A stretch of DNA of 64,000 nucleotides, taken from NCBI RefSeq assembly GCF_024159265.1, contig NZ_JAMYWY010000001.1, positions 6,324,001 to 6,388,000 on the forward strand. The letters are read 5' to 3'. The notes beneath the pieces are model-generated. The model did no database searches. It saw only the letters and a list, made by a program, of their open reading frames with translations, and was not told where the DNA came from. This document shows, in pieces, positions 28,209-36,329 of the stretch (position 1 is its first letter; each line of letters opens with the position of its first letter). The stretch is from Paenibacillus sp. 1781tsa1. GTDB lineage: Bacteria > Bacillota > Bacilli > Paenibacillales > Paenibacillaceae. The position numbers and the translations under genes were made by a program.

Positions 28209-28550
28209 TTAGCGAATCTTCATTGCCAGCTCAATAATCTGAGCACGCATATTTGGATCACTATTCAATCTCAGATACATATCGTCAATTGGTTGTCTGT
28301 TCTCCCGGTATGTCTTCTCATGCTTCATCGTGGTGTGAGACCATTCAATCAATTCATTCTCGGCCAGAACCAGACTGTTATACGCATCATGGAAGCCGGT
28401 GGACTGTACAAGTCCTTCCATAACTTCCTGAGAGATCTCCTCTGTCTTACGTGTATCTTCCAACTTTTTCTCCAGAATGACTGCCTGCTTCTCGAACTGT
28501 GTCTTTGCCTTCATGTAACCCAATTGGGCTCTCGAATAAATCGGTTTCAT
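28209..28550 (-). CDS. Small helical protein of unknown function
   Basis: 113 residues, ATG behind AGAGGGTG. No signal peptide or membrane segment. The sequence is charged and predicted mostly helical (FEKQAVILEKKLEDTRKTEEISQEVMEGL, LVLAENELIEWSHTTMKHEKTYRENR), reminiscent of small Bacillales cytoplasmic helical-bundle proteins, but I do not recognise a named family. It stands alone with its own terminator, between two S-layer-type genes. Confidence 0.75.
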   Translation of the reverse strand: MKPIYSRAQLGYMKAKTQFEKQAVILEKKLEDTRKTEEISQEVMEGLVQSTGFHDAYNSLVLAENELIEWSHTTMKHEKTYRENRQPIDDMYLRLNSDPNMRAQIIELAMKIR

Positions 28551-28688
28551 TAGCTAACTTCACCCTCTAGATCATTGTGTATTTACCGTTATTGTATCTT
28601 AATCTCTAGCAAATTACAAAAATAGTTATTGGTAAAAAACAGATTTCTTCTATTATAAATGAATTCTATATAAGCTCTTCAACTGTCA

Positions 28689-28727
28689 TAAAAAGAACCC
28701 ATCCCTTTAGTAAAAGGGACAGGTCCT
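28689..28727 (-). terminator. Terminator of the 28755-32714 gene
   Basis: Minus strand stem GGACCTGTCCCTTT/AAAGGGATGGGTTC followed by TTTTT; 28 bases past the stop. Confidence 0.9.
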
Positions 28728-28754
28728 TCCTAAAATTATCTCAACTATGCTAGA

Positions 28755-31700
28755 TTAGCTCAATGTTTTAGGGAATAACTTCGTGCTTTTCTTAAGCAGT
28801 TCTACAGCAATCTTGGCTGCTTCAGCACGAGTCATATTACCTTTTGGATTGAATTGGAATTGCGTTTTGGCTGCACCTGGAATATTTACAGGGCTTCCTT
28901 CCATGATTTTTGCTTTGGTAACCGCCACAATGGCTGGTCGTGCATAGAAATCGATAGAAGTTGAATCCAGGAACGATTTGGCCAAAGTAGCCGTCAATTT
29001 ACTGTCATTGGCTGCAAGCTTGGCATTCATCGCCCGTGCGATCATAACAGCTGCCTGCTCCCGTGTAACCGGCTGATCCGGTCCAAAGAAGCCATCACTA
29101 AGCCCTTGAACAATACCTGCGCGTGCTGCTGTTTCAATTGCTTCATATGTCCAACGATCCGATTTGGTGTTCTCGGAAACGTCTGTGAAGGTTGTTTTAC
29201 TTGGTTTAACCAATTGAATGTCCATACCTTTGACAAGCAAAGTAGCAAATTCGCCACGTGTTGTCTGATCATCCGCACCAAATGCATTGGTTCTGAGCGG
29301 ATTCATAATTCCTTTGGAATACATTGCATTTAACAAGTTCCGTGCCCATGGATGATTCGTGATATCCGGGTAGCTTTGACTTTGCTTCATGACTTTGTAA
29401 TAACCAAATTCATCAAACGGTACGGTAATAGTGTGACTCTTCGTATCCACTGCACCACCTATGGAAACCCATTTACCTACATTAGAGTCATCCGAGTAAC
29501 GATAGACTGTAATCGTAGACCCTACATCGTCAACAATGGATGGATCATAGCTCAGCGTTAACGTTCCGCGTTGGGATGGGGTCAGAATACGCTCTTGAGC
29601 ATATCTTGTAAACTCTCCATCAATGGAATACGGCGTGATTCCGTTCGTACCTGCTTTGTATCCATTCGTACCACGATCACCCAGTTCACCCAGACCTCCG
29701 TTGATCCAGTAAATATCAGATACTTGAGTAAAGTTGGCTGTATTGATCACCGAGGCGAAGAAGCTCGACAACTCGGTAGGAATACGGATGACGCTGGCAC
29801 CATTGGTACTTCTGTCATCTGCATTAACTCCGATAACATTACCGTAGTCATTCTTACGTTCTACAACACCGTCTTTTGGATCAGCGATACCAAACAACAG
29901 TTTGTTGTCTGGATAAAACTTCACCATGCCACTTGTTGTTGTTGATTGCAGTACTGTTCCTTTCGGGAATGAAAGCACCACATTTTTGTTAAACACAGTA
30001 TATTTGTTGGCTACCTTAGGAGCCATGTACTGTGAATCAATCGCGATCGCACCTGTATAATACACATTGATCGTATCGTTGATCGTGCCGCCTTCGCGTA
30101 TAATCTGAATCTTGATTGCATTATTTTTATCTGCTTTGAGTCCTACATAATCCAATACAAAACGGTTATTCATATCCGTACGTTTAACAGCTGGCTCTTT
30201 GCCAATTAATACTTGAGAAGCACCCTCTGCTTCAATATCGAAGCGAACAAAGTTTTTGTTCACAACGATGTTGTTACCTACCGTAGGTTGTGGAGACAAA
30301 ATGCGGTAAGAGGAAGGTTCGCGTACAATCTCAAGACGCTGTGTTGTTCTCGCACCTGTGCTGTTGATCAGTTCGAGTGTGTACACATGTGTTCCTGGTA
30401 CATCAAACTTAAGATTCTGAATCCGTGCGATAAACAGGTCACTATTACCTGTAATATCATAGCTTGGCAATCCGGTTGTAGCTGGTTGATTTACTTCGAA
30501 AATCGTTGTACTTGTCAGTTCTTTAGTGAAAATTTTATCGGAACCAAAGTAGACGTTCACAATATCTGCACCACCGCCATTAATGACGAGGTCATAATTC
30601 TCTTCACTTGTAACATACTTGTCTTCTTTAAACGCAAATTCAGGTGTAACCGAGAAAATGCGCTTCATCTCGTCATCTTCATATTGCGTAATTGGTTTGT
30701 TAATAAACTGCTGACGTGAGTCCTTAGGAATCAGCGTAGGCATGAAAGATGTCACTGTTGATTGATTCTGGTCAATGACATTGATCTTCAACGTAGTTGA
30801 GATCGTGATTGGAAGTTTATTCGCATCCTCATCTGTAGCACGGATTAGAATGGTGTTCTCACCATAGACAATCGGTCCTGATTTCAAGACCGGAAGATCT
30901 ACACTGAACGTGCCATTATCATCCGGAAATTTTGTCGGTGTTGTATACTTTTTACCATTCACAAGAATTTCGGCGACAAAGTTAGTACCGCCTATGGTTT
31001 TGAACCCGATAAAACGTCCCTTTAACGTAAGCTTTTGCGAACTACTCTTGGAGTTAAAGGTGTAGGTTTGTCCGTTTTGAAGACTTTCCACATAAATAGA
31101 GCTCGCTGTTACATAAGAAATTTTTACAATCTTAGGCAAGTTCGTCGGACTACCATAGTAGAAGCGAACTTGTTGATCTCCACCAAGGAAACCGGAGACT
31201 TTATAGATTTTTTGGTTATCTTTCAGTTTCATCGCATCAACAGTAGCGACTGGGTCAATTTTAAGCTTTGTAGTACCTGTTGGTAAATATTCACCTACAA
31301 GCGTTCCTGAGATAGGTTCACTGGATTCTACCAAGATGAAGAATTGATCGGTTTGCAGCTTAGTTCCATCAAGCTTCGTTTGGGAATCAATGGCTTCGCC
31401 TTCTTTATAATCAGGCAAATAGTAGATCTCTGTGATATCCTGTGCCCCTGGGGAGAAGGTATAACTTGCGTTATATCCTGCACTGAAATTACCGTATGCG
31501 AGACGGAGACGAAGCGTTTGATCCTTCTTGGGAGATGTGCCATCTGCGGCAAGTTCCAAGTTATACGGTGTTGTAACCTCGAATTTCACCAATCGGTACT
31601 CAATGGTTACACCATCGGAACCCGTGATTAGTACTTCTTCAGCCGGGTCCGACTCAAACACAAAATTAGTTGGTTGCGTCAAGTTGCCATTAGACAACGT

Positions 31701-32714
31701 GATCTCACCATTCGTCGGACTAAAGGGATTAGGGCTCGCTGAATACGGAAGCAACACCTGTCCTGTTAACGTTGCTGTTGCTTCAGCTGTGCCCGTAAAT
31801 ACCGGATTACTGTCCAGAATAGATTTATTCTGGCCCCCCAATTGCACCTTCAAATCTGTGAATGGTTGGTCTTTATCAAAATAGTAAATCGAACGTTCAG
31901 TTTCAATGGCATTGGATGCACTTGAAATTTTGAATTTCAAATTATTTAGTCCTGCTTTTAATGCTAGCTGTGGCAAAAAGAATGATCCATCTTGCAGCAT
32001 GGAGGCATTGATTTCATCCCCACCGTTAACTTTCACACTAACCAGGGTGGAGTTCTGTACTTTACCTTGAATGGACACACGTTGTGTATCTACAACCGTG
32101 TTGGAACCCTCATTCAGGTTATAAGACTTGTTACCGCCAGTAGCGGAACTGTCCGTAAATACTTGGAAGCTCTCAATAAATGGAGCCTGATCGTACAATA
32201 CATAAAATGTATCTGACCGTTCAACTGATCCCTGGTTACCAGAGAAAGTAACTCGGTTGAACCCCGGGAACAGATTTAGATTATTCGCTGTGAATTTGTT
32301 ATTACCACTTGGATCAGCAGTAACCGCAGTTGTGATTGATTTAGTCGAGTCTGGAACCCATTTGCTATCTGAACCGCTTGTAACCAAGTTCAGTTGTTCA
32401 ACCTTAACCTTCAAGCTCGTATTGGATACAAAAGCATAAGAACCTGAAATTGTAATTGCTGAAGTTGAGGTTGTATATGCATTCGAACGTGTCAAGAAAG
32501 CCTTGGTTGCATCTTGAACTATAGATAGAGCAGCGGTCTCCCGCAATGTTCTAAGATCTGGCGTAAAATATGTGGTATAAGCATTAGATCCAGGAGTTAC
32601 CGGATCACCGTCTGCAGCCGAAGCAACAGCCCCACCGAATAGACCTTGTGGGAACAATGAGAACACCATGGTGACCAACATGATCCAGACCAACGGCCGT
32701 TTCTTTTGTTGCAT
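28755..32714 (-). CDS. Very large SLH-anchored surface protein
   Basis: 1319 residues, ATG behind AGAGGAGA. Signal peptide MQQKKRPLVWIMLVTMVFSLFPQGLFGGAVASAA. Most of the body is beta-rich, Thr/Ser/Asn-rich, in repeated units with patterns such as SSKVKVEQ-like strands, FPGFNRVTFSGNQG, LKAGLNNLKFKI and VPGTHVYTLELINSTG, typical of bacterial Ig-like surface domains. Residues about 1130-1310 hold three SLH modules (HPWARNLLNAMYSKGIM...TTRGEFATLL; AIETAARAGIVQGLSDGFFGPDQPVTREQAAVM; FQFNPKGNMTRAEAAKI). The gene lies immediately downstream of tagO. Role: surface protein held by the secondary wall polymer; its ligand or enzymatic activity, if any, is not visible. Confidence 0.88.
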   Translation of the reverse strand: MQQKKRPLVWIMLVTMVFSLFPQGLFGGAVASAADGDPVTPGSNAYTTYFTPDLRTLRETAALSIVQDATKAFLTRSNAYTTSTSAITISGSYAFVSNTSLKVKVEQLNLVTSGSDSKWVPDSTKSITTAVTADPSGNNKFTANNLNLFPGFNRVTFSGNQGSVERSDTFYVLYDQAPFIESFQVFTDSSATGGNKSYNLNEGSNTVVDTQRVSIQGKVQNSTLVSVKVNGGDEINASMLQDGSFFLPQLALKAGLNNLKFKISSASNAIETERSIYYFDKDQPFTDLKVQLGGQNKSILDSNPVFTGTAEATATLTGQVLLPYSASPNPFSPTNGEITLSNGNLTQPTNFVFESDPAEEVLITGSDGVTIEYRLVKFEVTTPYNLELAADGTSPKKDQTLRLRLAYGNFSAGYNASYTFSPGAQDITEIYYLPDYKEGEAIDSQTKLDGTKLQTDQFFILVESSEPISGTLVGEYLPTGTTKLKIDPVATVDAMKLKDNQKIYKVSGFLGGDQQVRFYYGSPTNLPKIVKISYVTASSIYVESLQNGQTYTFNSKSSSQKLTLKGRFIGFKTIGGTNFVAEILVNGKKYTTPTKFPDDNGTFSVDLPVLKSGPIVYGENTILIRATDEDANKLPITISTTLKINVIDQNQSTVTSFMPTLIPKDSRQQFINKPITQYEDDEMKRIFSVTPEFAFKEDKYVTSEENYDLVINGGGADIVNVYFGSDKIFTKELTSTTIFEVNQPATTGLPSYDITGNSDLFIARIQNLKFDVPGTHVYTLELINSTGARTTQRLEIVREPSSYRILSPQPTVGNNIVVNKNFVRFDIEAEGASQVLIGKEPAVKRTDMNNRFVLDYVGLKADKNNAIKIQIIREGGTINDTINVYYTGAIAIDSQYMAPKVANKYTVFNKNVVLSFPKGTVLQSTTTSGMVKFYPDNKLLFGIADPKDGVVERKNDYGNVIGVNADDRSTNGASVIRIPTELSSFFASVINTANFTQVSDIYWINGGLGELGDRGTNGYKAGTNGITPYSIDGEFTRYAQERILTPSQRGTLTLSYDPSIVDDVGSTITVYRYSDDSNVGKWVSIGGAVDTKSHTITVPFDEFGYYKVMKQSQSYPDITNHPWARNLLNAMYSKGIMNPLRTNAFGADDQTTRGEFATLLVKGMDIQLVKPSKTTFTDVSENTKSDRWTYEAIETAARAGIVQGLSDGFFGPDQPVTREQAAVMIARAMNAKLAANDSKLTATLAKSFLDSTSIDFYARPAIVAVTKAKIMEGSPVNIPGAAKTQFQFNPKGNMTRAEAAKIAVELLKKSTKLFPKTLS

Positions 32715-32801
32715 TACGTATCATCTCTCCTCTTTTTAAGTCAGTTACCTTTATATATCGGCAAAAGGTTCCAATTATTTAGTAAAAATCTCAAAATAAA
32801 C

Positions 32802-32830
32802 AAAAAACCTTATCCACAAGGGATAAGGTT
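32802..32830 (-). terminator. Terminator of tagO
   Basis: Minus strand perfect stem AACCTTATCC/GGATAAGGTT with a CTTG loop and a run of T; 50 bases after tagO and ahead of the SLH gene. Confidence 0.9.
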
Positions 32831-32879
32831 GGGTCTGGAATAATATTCAAGAATAGCTGTAACCATTACATTTATCTAT

Positions 32880-34007
32880 TTATGATTTCGAACGAGTCTC
32901 TGGGCTCATCTTGACGCGCATGCGCATCAGGAAGTTGATAACCGGTCTTCTCGTTTTGCTAACAAGTCCGATGACTTCTGCTCCCACCTGGAGGAAGAAC
33001 ATCATGATACAGATGACCACAAACGTTACCCAGTTCGCCTCGAACATCGCAGCGGACGATTGGATAATTGCCAGAACTCCGAAGAAAGCGGCAATTCCAT
33101 AGATGATCAGTACCGTCTGACGGTGACTGAATCCAAGTTCACGCAAGCAGTGATGCAGGTGACCTTTGTCCGGTGAGAAAATCGGTTTCCGTTGTACCGC
33201 ACGACGGATGATCGCGAAGAAGGTATCCGAGAGCGGCACACCGATGATGATCAGCGGTGTAATGAAGGACACGACAGCAATTTGTTTAAATCCGAGCATG
33301 GACAGCATCGCCAGAGAGAAACCAAGGAATAGTGACCCGGTATCCCCCATGAAGATCTTCGCCGGGTGGAAGTTGAAGAACAGGAATCCAATGATACTAC
33401 CCAGCAATACAAGACACATCAAGGCGATCATCATGTTACCCATCAGGAAGGACATCACAGCAATGGTACCAATCGCAATACCGGATACACCGGCAGCGAG
33501 ACCATCCAGACCATCAATCAGGTTAATCGCATTGGTTACACCAACGATCCATAAGATCGTCAGTGGAATGGATACCCAAGCTTCAAGTGAAGAATAGGAA
33601 TCCTGAAAAGGAATGTTAACGAAATCTACCCGGATATTAAATCCGAATACAACGACAGATGCAGCAACGATCTGACCAAGCAGCTTCACTTTGGCAGACA
33701 GTTCAAACCGATCATCGAGTGCTCCGATCAGCACGATAATTGTTCCACCAATCAGAAACGCGCTGACAAAACTCATATCCCGAGTCGTGAACCATGCCGA
33801 TACAAACGGAAGCAGTGCAGCAACTGTAATAACAAAGGCCAGGAATATACCCAGACCGCCAAGACGCGGCATGATCCGTGTGTGTACTTTACGTGCATTC
33901 GGCGTATCCATTGCGCCAATGCGGACTGCGAACTTTTTGACAAGTGGTGTCAGGGCAAGAGCCAGTCCCATTGACACGATAAATCCAATGATAAAGATCG
34001 CTACCAT
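32880..34007 (-). CDS. tagO: Undecaprenyl-phosphate N-acetylglucosamine 1-phosphate transferase (TagO/WecA)
   Basis: 375 residues of a polytopic membrane enzyme with about 10-11 helices. It moves GlcNAc-1-phosphate to undecaprenyl phosphate, the first step of wall teichoic acid or secondary wall polymer. Motifs of the MraY/WecA family: DTPNARKVH (residues 34-42) and PRLGGLGI; NLIDGLDGLAAG (about 160); FMGDTGSLFLGF (about 220); HLHH in DKGHLHHCLRELG (about 285). The C-terminal tail is basic. The start ATG has TTGGGGT upstream. tagA is 374 bp upstream across a palindromic repeat, so tagO may be separately expressed. Confidence 0.94.
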   Translation of the reverse strand: MVAIFIIGFIVSMGLALALTPLVKKFAVRIGAMDTPNARKVHTRIMPRLGGLGIFLAFVITVAALLPFVSAWFTTRDMSFVSAFLIGGTIIVLIGALDDRFELSAKVKLLGQIVAASVVVFGFNIRVDFVNIPFQDSYSSLEAWVSIPLTILWIVGVTNAINLIDGLDGLAAGVSGIAIGTIAVMSFLMGNMMIALMCLVLLGSIIGFLFFNFHPAKIFMGDTGSLFLGFSLAMLSMLGFKQIAVVSFITPLIIIGVPLSDTFFAIIRRAVQRKPIFSPDKGHLHHCLRELGFSHRQTVLIIYGIAAFFGVLAIIQSSAAMFEANWVTFVVICIMMFFLQVGAEVIGLVSKTRRPVINFLMRMRVKMSPETRSKS

Positions 34008-34134
34008 TTGAACATTCGACCCCCAATTATAATACCTGTACGAAATTATAAATCCCCTGATCTCTTTTTATATATAAAAATTATTGTTAGTCACTTTTGA
34101 TGAAAAATGCCATTTGAACCAGAACGGAGAGGGC

Positions 34135-34241
34135 AGAAATAACCTGTATAAGCGAAGCGTTCGCCTTTATCACGGGATTTCAACCTTGTAAAGGTTAGAA
34201 AAAGAAATCCAGGGATAACAGCGATCAAAAGGTTATTCTGA
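34135..34241. repeat. Dispersed palindromic repeat, copy A (inverted)
   Basis: Core 34150-34226 runs AAGCGAAGCG..., TTTATCacGGGATTTC, an inner stem AACCTTgtaAAGGTT, then GAAATCCaGGGATAAC and GCGATC. Outer flanks AGAAATAACCT and AGGTTATTCT are also complementary. It is in the opposite orientation to copies at 40904, 46562, 61851 and 63342. It fills part of the 374-bp tagA-tagO gap; otherwise 34008-34381 holds only the tagO leader. Confidence 0.8.
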
Positions 34242-34381
34242 CATCGAAGTGGCAACGTGCAACTTAAAGTTTCATTTGAGTGGCACACATGTAATCCGGA
34301 ATGAATTATACGCCGATCTCACCCGAAAAGCCATCCTCAATTTCTAGCAAAAACACGCATTTATCTCGCAATTACCTGTTT

Positions 34382-35140
34382 TTAACGGACTTTCGTCACG
34401 TTTTCTTTGTCCCGCATCACCTTAACAGCGAATTTCGGAAGCGCAAGCATCCGGCCAGCCCGGCTTGGTTCACGCAATAAGCGATAAAACCACTCCAGCC
34501 TTAACTTTTGGAACAGCATAGGCGCACGTTTGGTTTTGCCCGAAATCACATCAAAGCTACCGCCAACGCCCATGGTTACGGGAACTTGCAGTGCATCTTT
34601 GTGTTTGTGAATCCACGGTTCTTGTGTGTCGGCCCCACGTGCTACAAACAACAGATCAGGTGCTGCTTCCCGTATGGAAGCAACAACCTGTTCATCCTCA
34701 GCCGGACCAAAATAACCGTCGCGATAACCCACAATACGAATCGCCGGATATTGCTGTTGTAACCGAACTGCCGTTTCTTGAATCACCTCAGGGGTGGAAC
34801 CGAGTAAATATACACCCCATCGATAGTTTTCTCCAACACGCAGCAATTCATGTAAAAGCTCAAATCCCGGCACTCGCTCAGCTACTGGATCTCCACAATA
34901 GTTTGCCGCCCATACGACACCTGTTCCATCAGGAACAATTAATTCCGCAGATTGCATGACTTCCATGATTGCGGGATTTTCCAGTGCAGCCATAACCATA
35001 ATCGGGTTGGCTGTAATGACTTGATGTGGTTGCTTGGACAGCACAGCTTCCTGGAGAACCTTTACCGTTTCTTTCATCGTCAGTTTAGAAAAAGGAATGC
35101 CGTAGATTGAAACGGTAGGTATGGATCCGGTCTGACTCAT
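34382..35140 (-). CDS. tagA: WecG/TagA/CpsF family N-acetylmannosaminyltransferase
   Basis: 252 residues. TagA-type enzymes add ManNAc to GlcNAc-diphospho-undecaprenol on the cytoplasmic face to complete the linkage disaccharide of wall polymers. Visible motifs: VITANPIMVM (residues 39-48), VPDGTGVVWAA (about 70, with the catalytic-region Asp), ERVPGFELL, LLGSTPEVI, and GVGGSFDVISGKTKRAP near 195. The usual GAPKQE is ARGADTQEPW here. The last 40 residues (basic, LEWFYRLLREPSRAGRM) match the membrane-binding tail. It starts 7 bp after csaB stops, behind AAGGATGAG. ManNAc donor could come from mnaA at 59745-60902. Confidence 0.92.
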   Translation of the reverse strand: MSQTGSIPTVSIYGIPFSKLTMKETVKVLQEAVLSKQPHQVITANPIMVMAALENPAIMEVMQSAELIVPDGTGVVWAANYCGDPVAERVPGFELLHELLRVGENYRWGVYLLGSTPEVIQETAVRLQQQYPAIRIVGYRDGYFGPAEDEQVVASIREAAPDLLFVARGADTQEPWIHKHKDALQVPVTMGVGGSFDVISGKTKRAPMLFQKLRLEWFYRLLREPSRAGRMLALPKFAVKVMRDKENVTKVR

Positions 35141-35147
35141 CTTTATC

Positions 35148-36329
35148 TCATCCTTTGCGGCCTAAATAGTTAATAATCTGCTGTGCAGGCACTCTGGCTT
35201 CCTGCTTCAATTCGGTGATGCCATCTTCATGTTCCTTCAGCCACTGTGATCGTTGATCCAGCAATCCGACGACAGTCTTGGCGAGTTTGTCGCCATCTAG
35301 TGAGCTCGTATCCCCTGCTGGTTCACTATCCAGTCGAAGCAAGAATTGATCGATTTTCGGATCATACGAGATACCCACCGGTGGCACATATTGCGAAGCT
35401 GCATAGATCAGACTGTGCAGACGCATACCGATGACAAGATCACACTTGCTGACTTCCTCCAGCATAAGCTGAGGGTCGGTCAGATCCTGTGCGATGCTGA
35501 TCTCACTACCTTTACTGGTCACATCACCGAGCATTTCCATAAGGAATCGTGATGCCTGTTCATCCACTGGCAAATGAAATGGCAGAAAACGCAAGTGCAC
35601 AGCTCGTTTGGAGCACAGCTTTTTCAATCCGGCAGCAATAGCAGTTAGTTCCTTGCGGTCTGATTCCCAGAACCGTACCGATATGCCTATCACAGGAAGC
35701 TTGGTGTGTGCTCCAGATGCAGCTTCCACTCGATTCGCTTGAAAAGTATCATTTGCTGAAACTGCACCTGCCCCACTCTTAACTTTTGTCTCAGGTAATG
35801 GCAAGCCCATTACGGGGTCGGGTACAACATGGATCTGATTCCACTGTAGCCCGAGCCCACGCAGGTAATCTGCAGATTGTTCATCCCGAACGGATACATA
35901 GGTGCAGCCCTTAAAGACTGATTTGATCATCGGATTAAAAATTTTACGATTCACAGGGCCAATCCCCTGCGCATAGATAAACGTTGGTTTTTTCAGCATC
36001 TGAGCCAGCTTGATTACACCCAGATAATAAGGAATGGATTTCAGTCCAGTTGCATCCTGCAATAGACTTCCTCCGCCACTGATTAATCCGTCACTCTCCT
36101 TGAGTGCTTCACGGACCTCCTTCAATTTCATACGATTCACGGAGCGCACACCGTACATGGAGGTTGTCCACTCGGGATCACCCGAGAGAACAATCGGTTC
36201 AATGGTGACATTCGACCTTTGGCTTTCCTCTTCCAGTGCTGTCAAAATCGACTTTAGCACCGCTTCGTCTCCGCTATTGTGGAATCCGTAATACCCCGAG
36301 ATGACTAACTTTTGAGAAGTGGTGACCAT
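35148..36329 (-). CDS. csaB: Polysaccharide pyruvyltransferase CsaB
   Basis: 393 residues from the ATG at 36329 (MVTTSQKLVISGYYGFHNSGDEAVL), with AAGGA 11 bases upstream. CsaB attaches a pyruvate ketal to the secondary cell-wall polymer, the modification that SLH domains recognise. Typical parts: GYYGFHNSGDEAVLKSI near the start, GGGSLLQDATGLKS (about 90), YAQGIGPVNRK (about 120), SVRDEQSADYL, and C-terminal VIGMRLHSLIYA. A variable stretch near residues 175-205 (Ala/Ser/Val) is probably a loop insertion. The start overlaps the end of the upstream DUF5693-like gene by 25 bases, so the two are translationally coupled; tagA follows at once. Three or more SLH proteins are encoded downstream. Confidence 0.93.
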   Translation of the reverse strand: MVTTSQKLVISGYYGFHNSGDEAVLKSILTALEEESQRSNVTIEPIVLSGDPEWTTSMYGVRSVNRMKLKEVREALKESDGLISGGGSLLQDATGLKSIPYYLGVIKLAQMLKKPTFIYAQGIGPVNRKIFNPMIKSVFKGCTYVSVRDEQSADYLRGLGLQWNQIHVVPDPVMGLPLPETKVKSGAGAVSANDTFQANRVEAASGAHTKLPVIGISVRFWESDRKELTAIAAGLKKLCSKRAVHLRFLPFHLPVDEQASRFLMEMLGDVTSKGSEISIAQDLTDPQLMLEEVSKCDLVIGMRLHSLIYAASQYVPPVGISYDPKIDQFLLRLDSEPAGDTSSLDGDKLAKTVVGLLDQRSQWLKEHEDGITELKQEARVPAQQIINYLGRKG

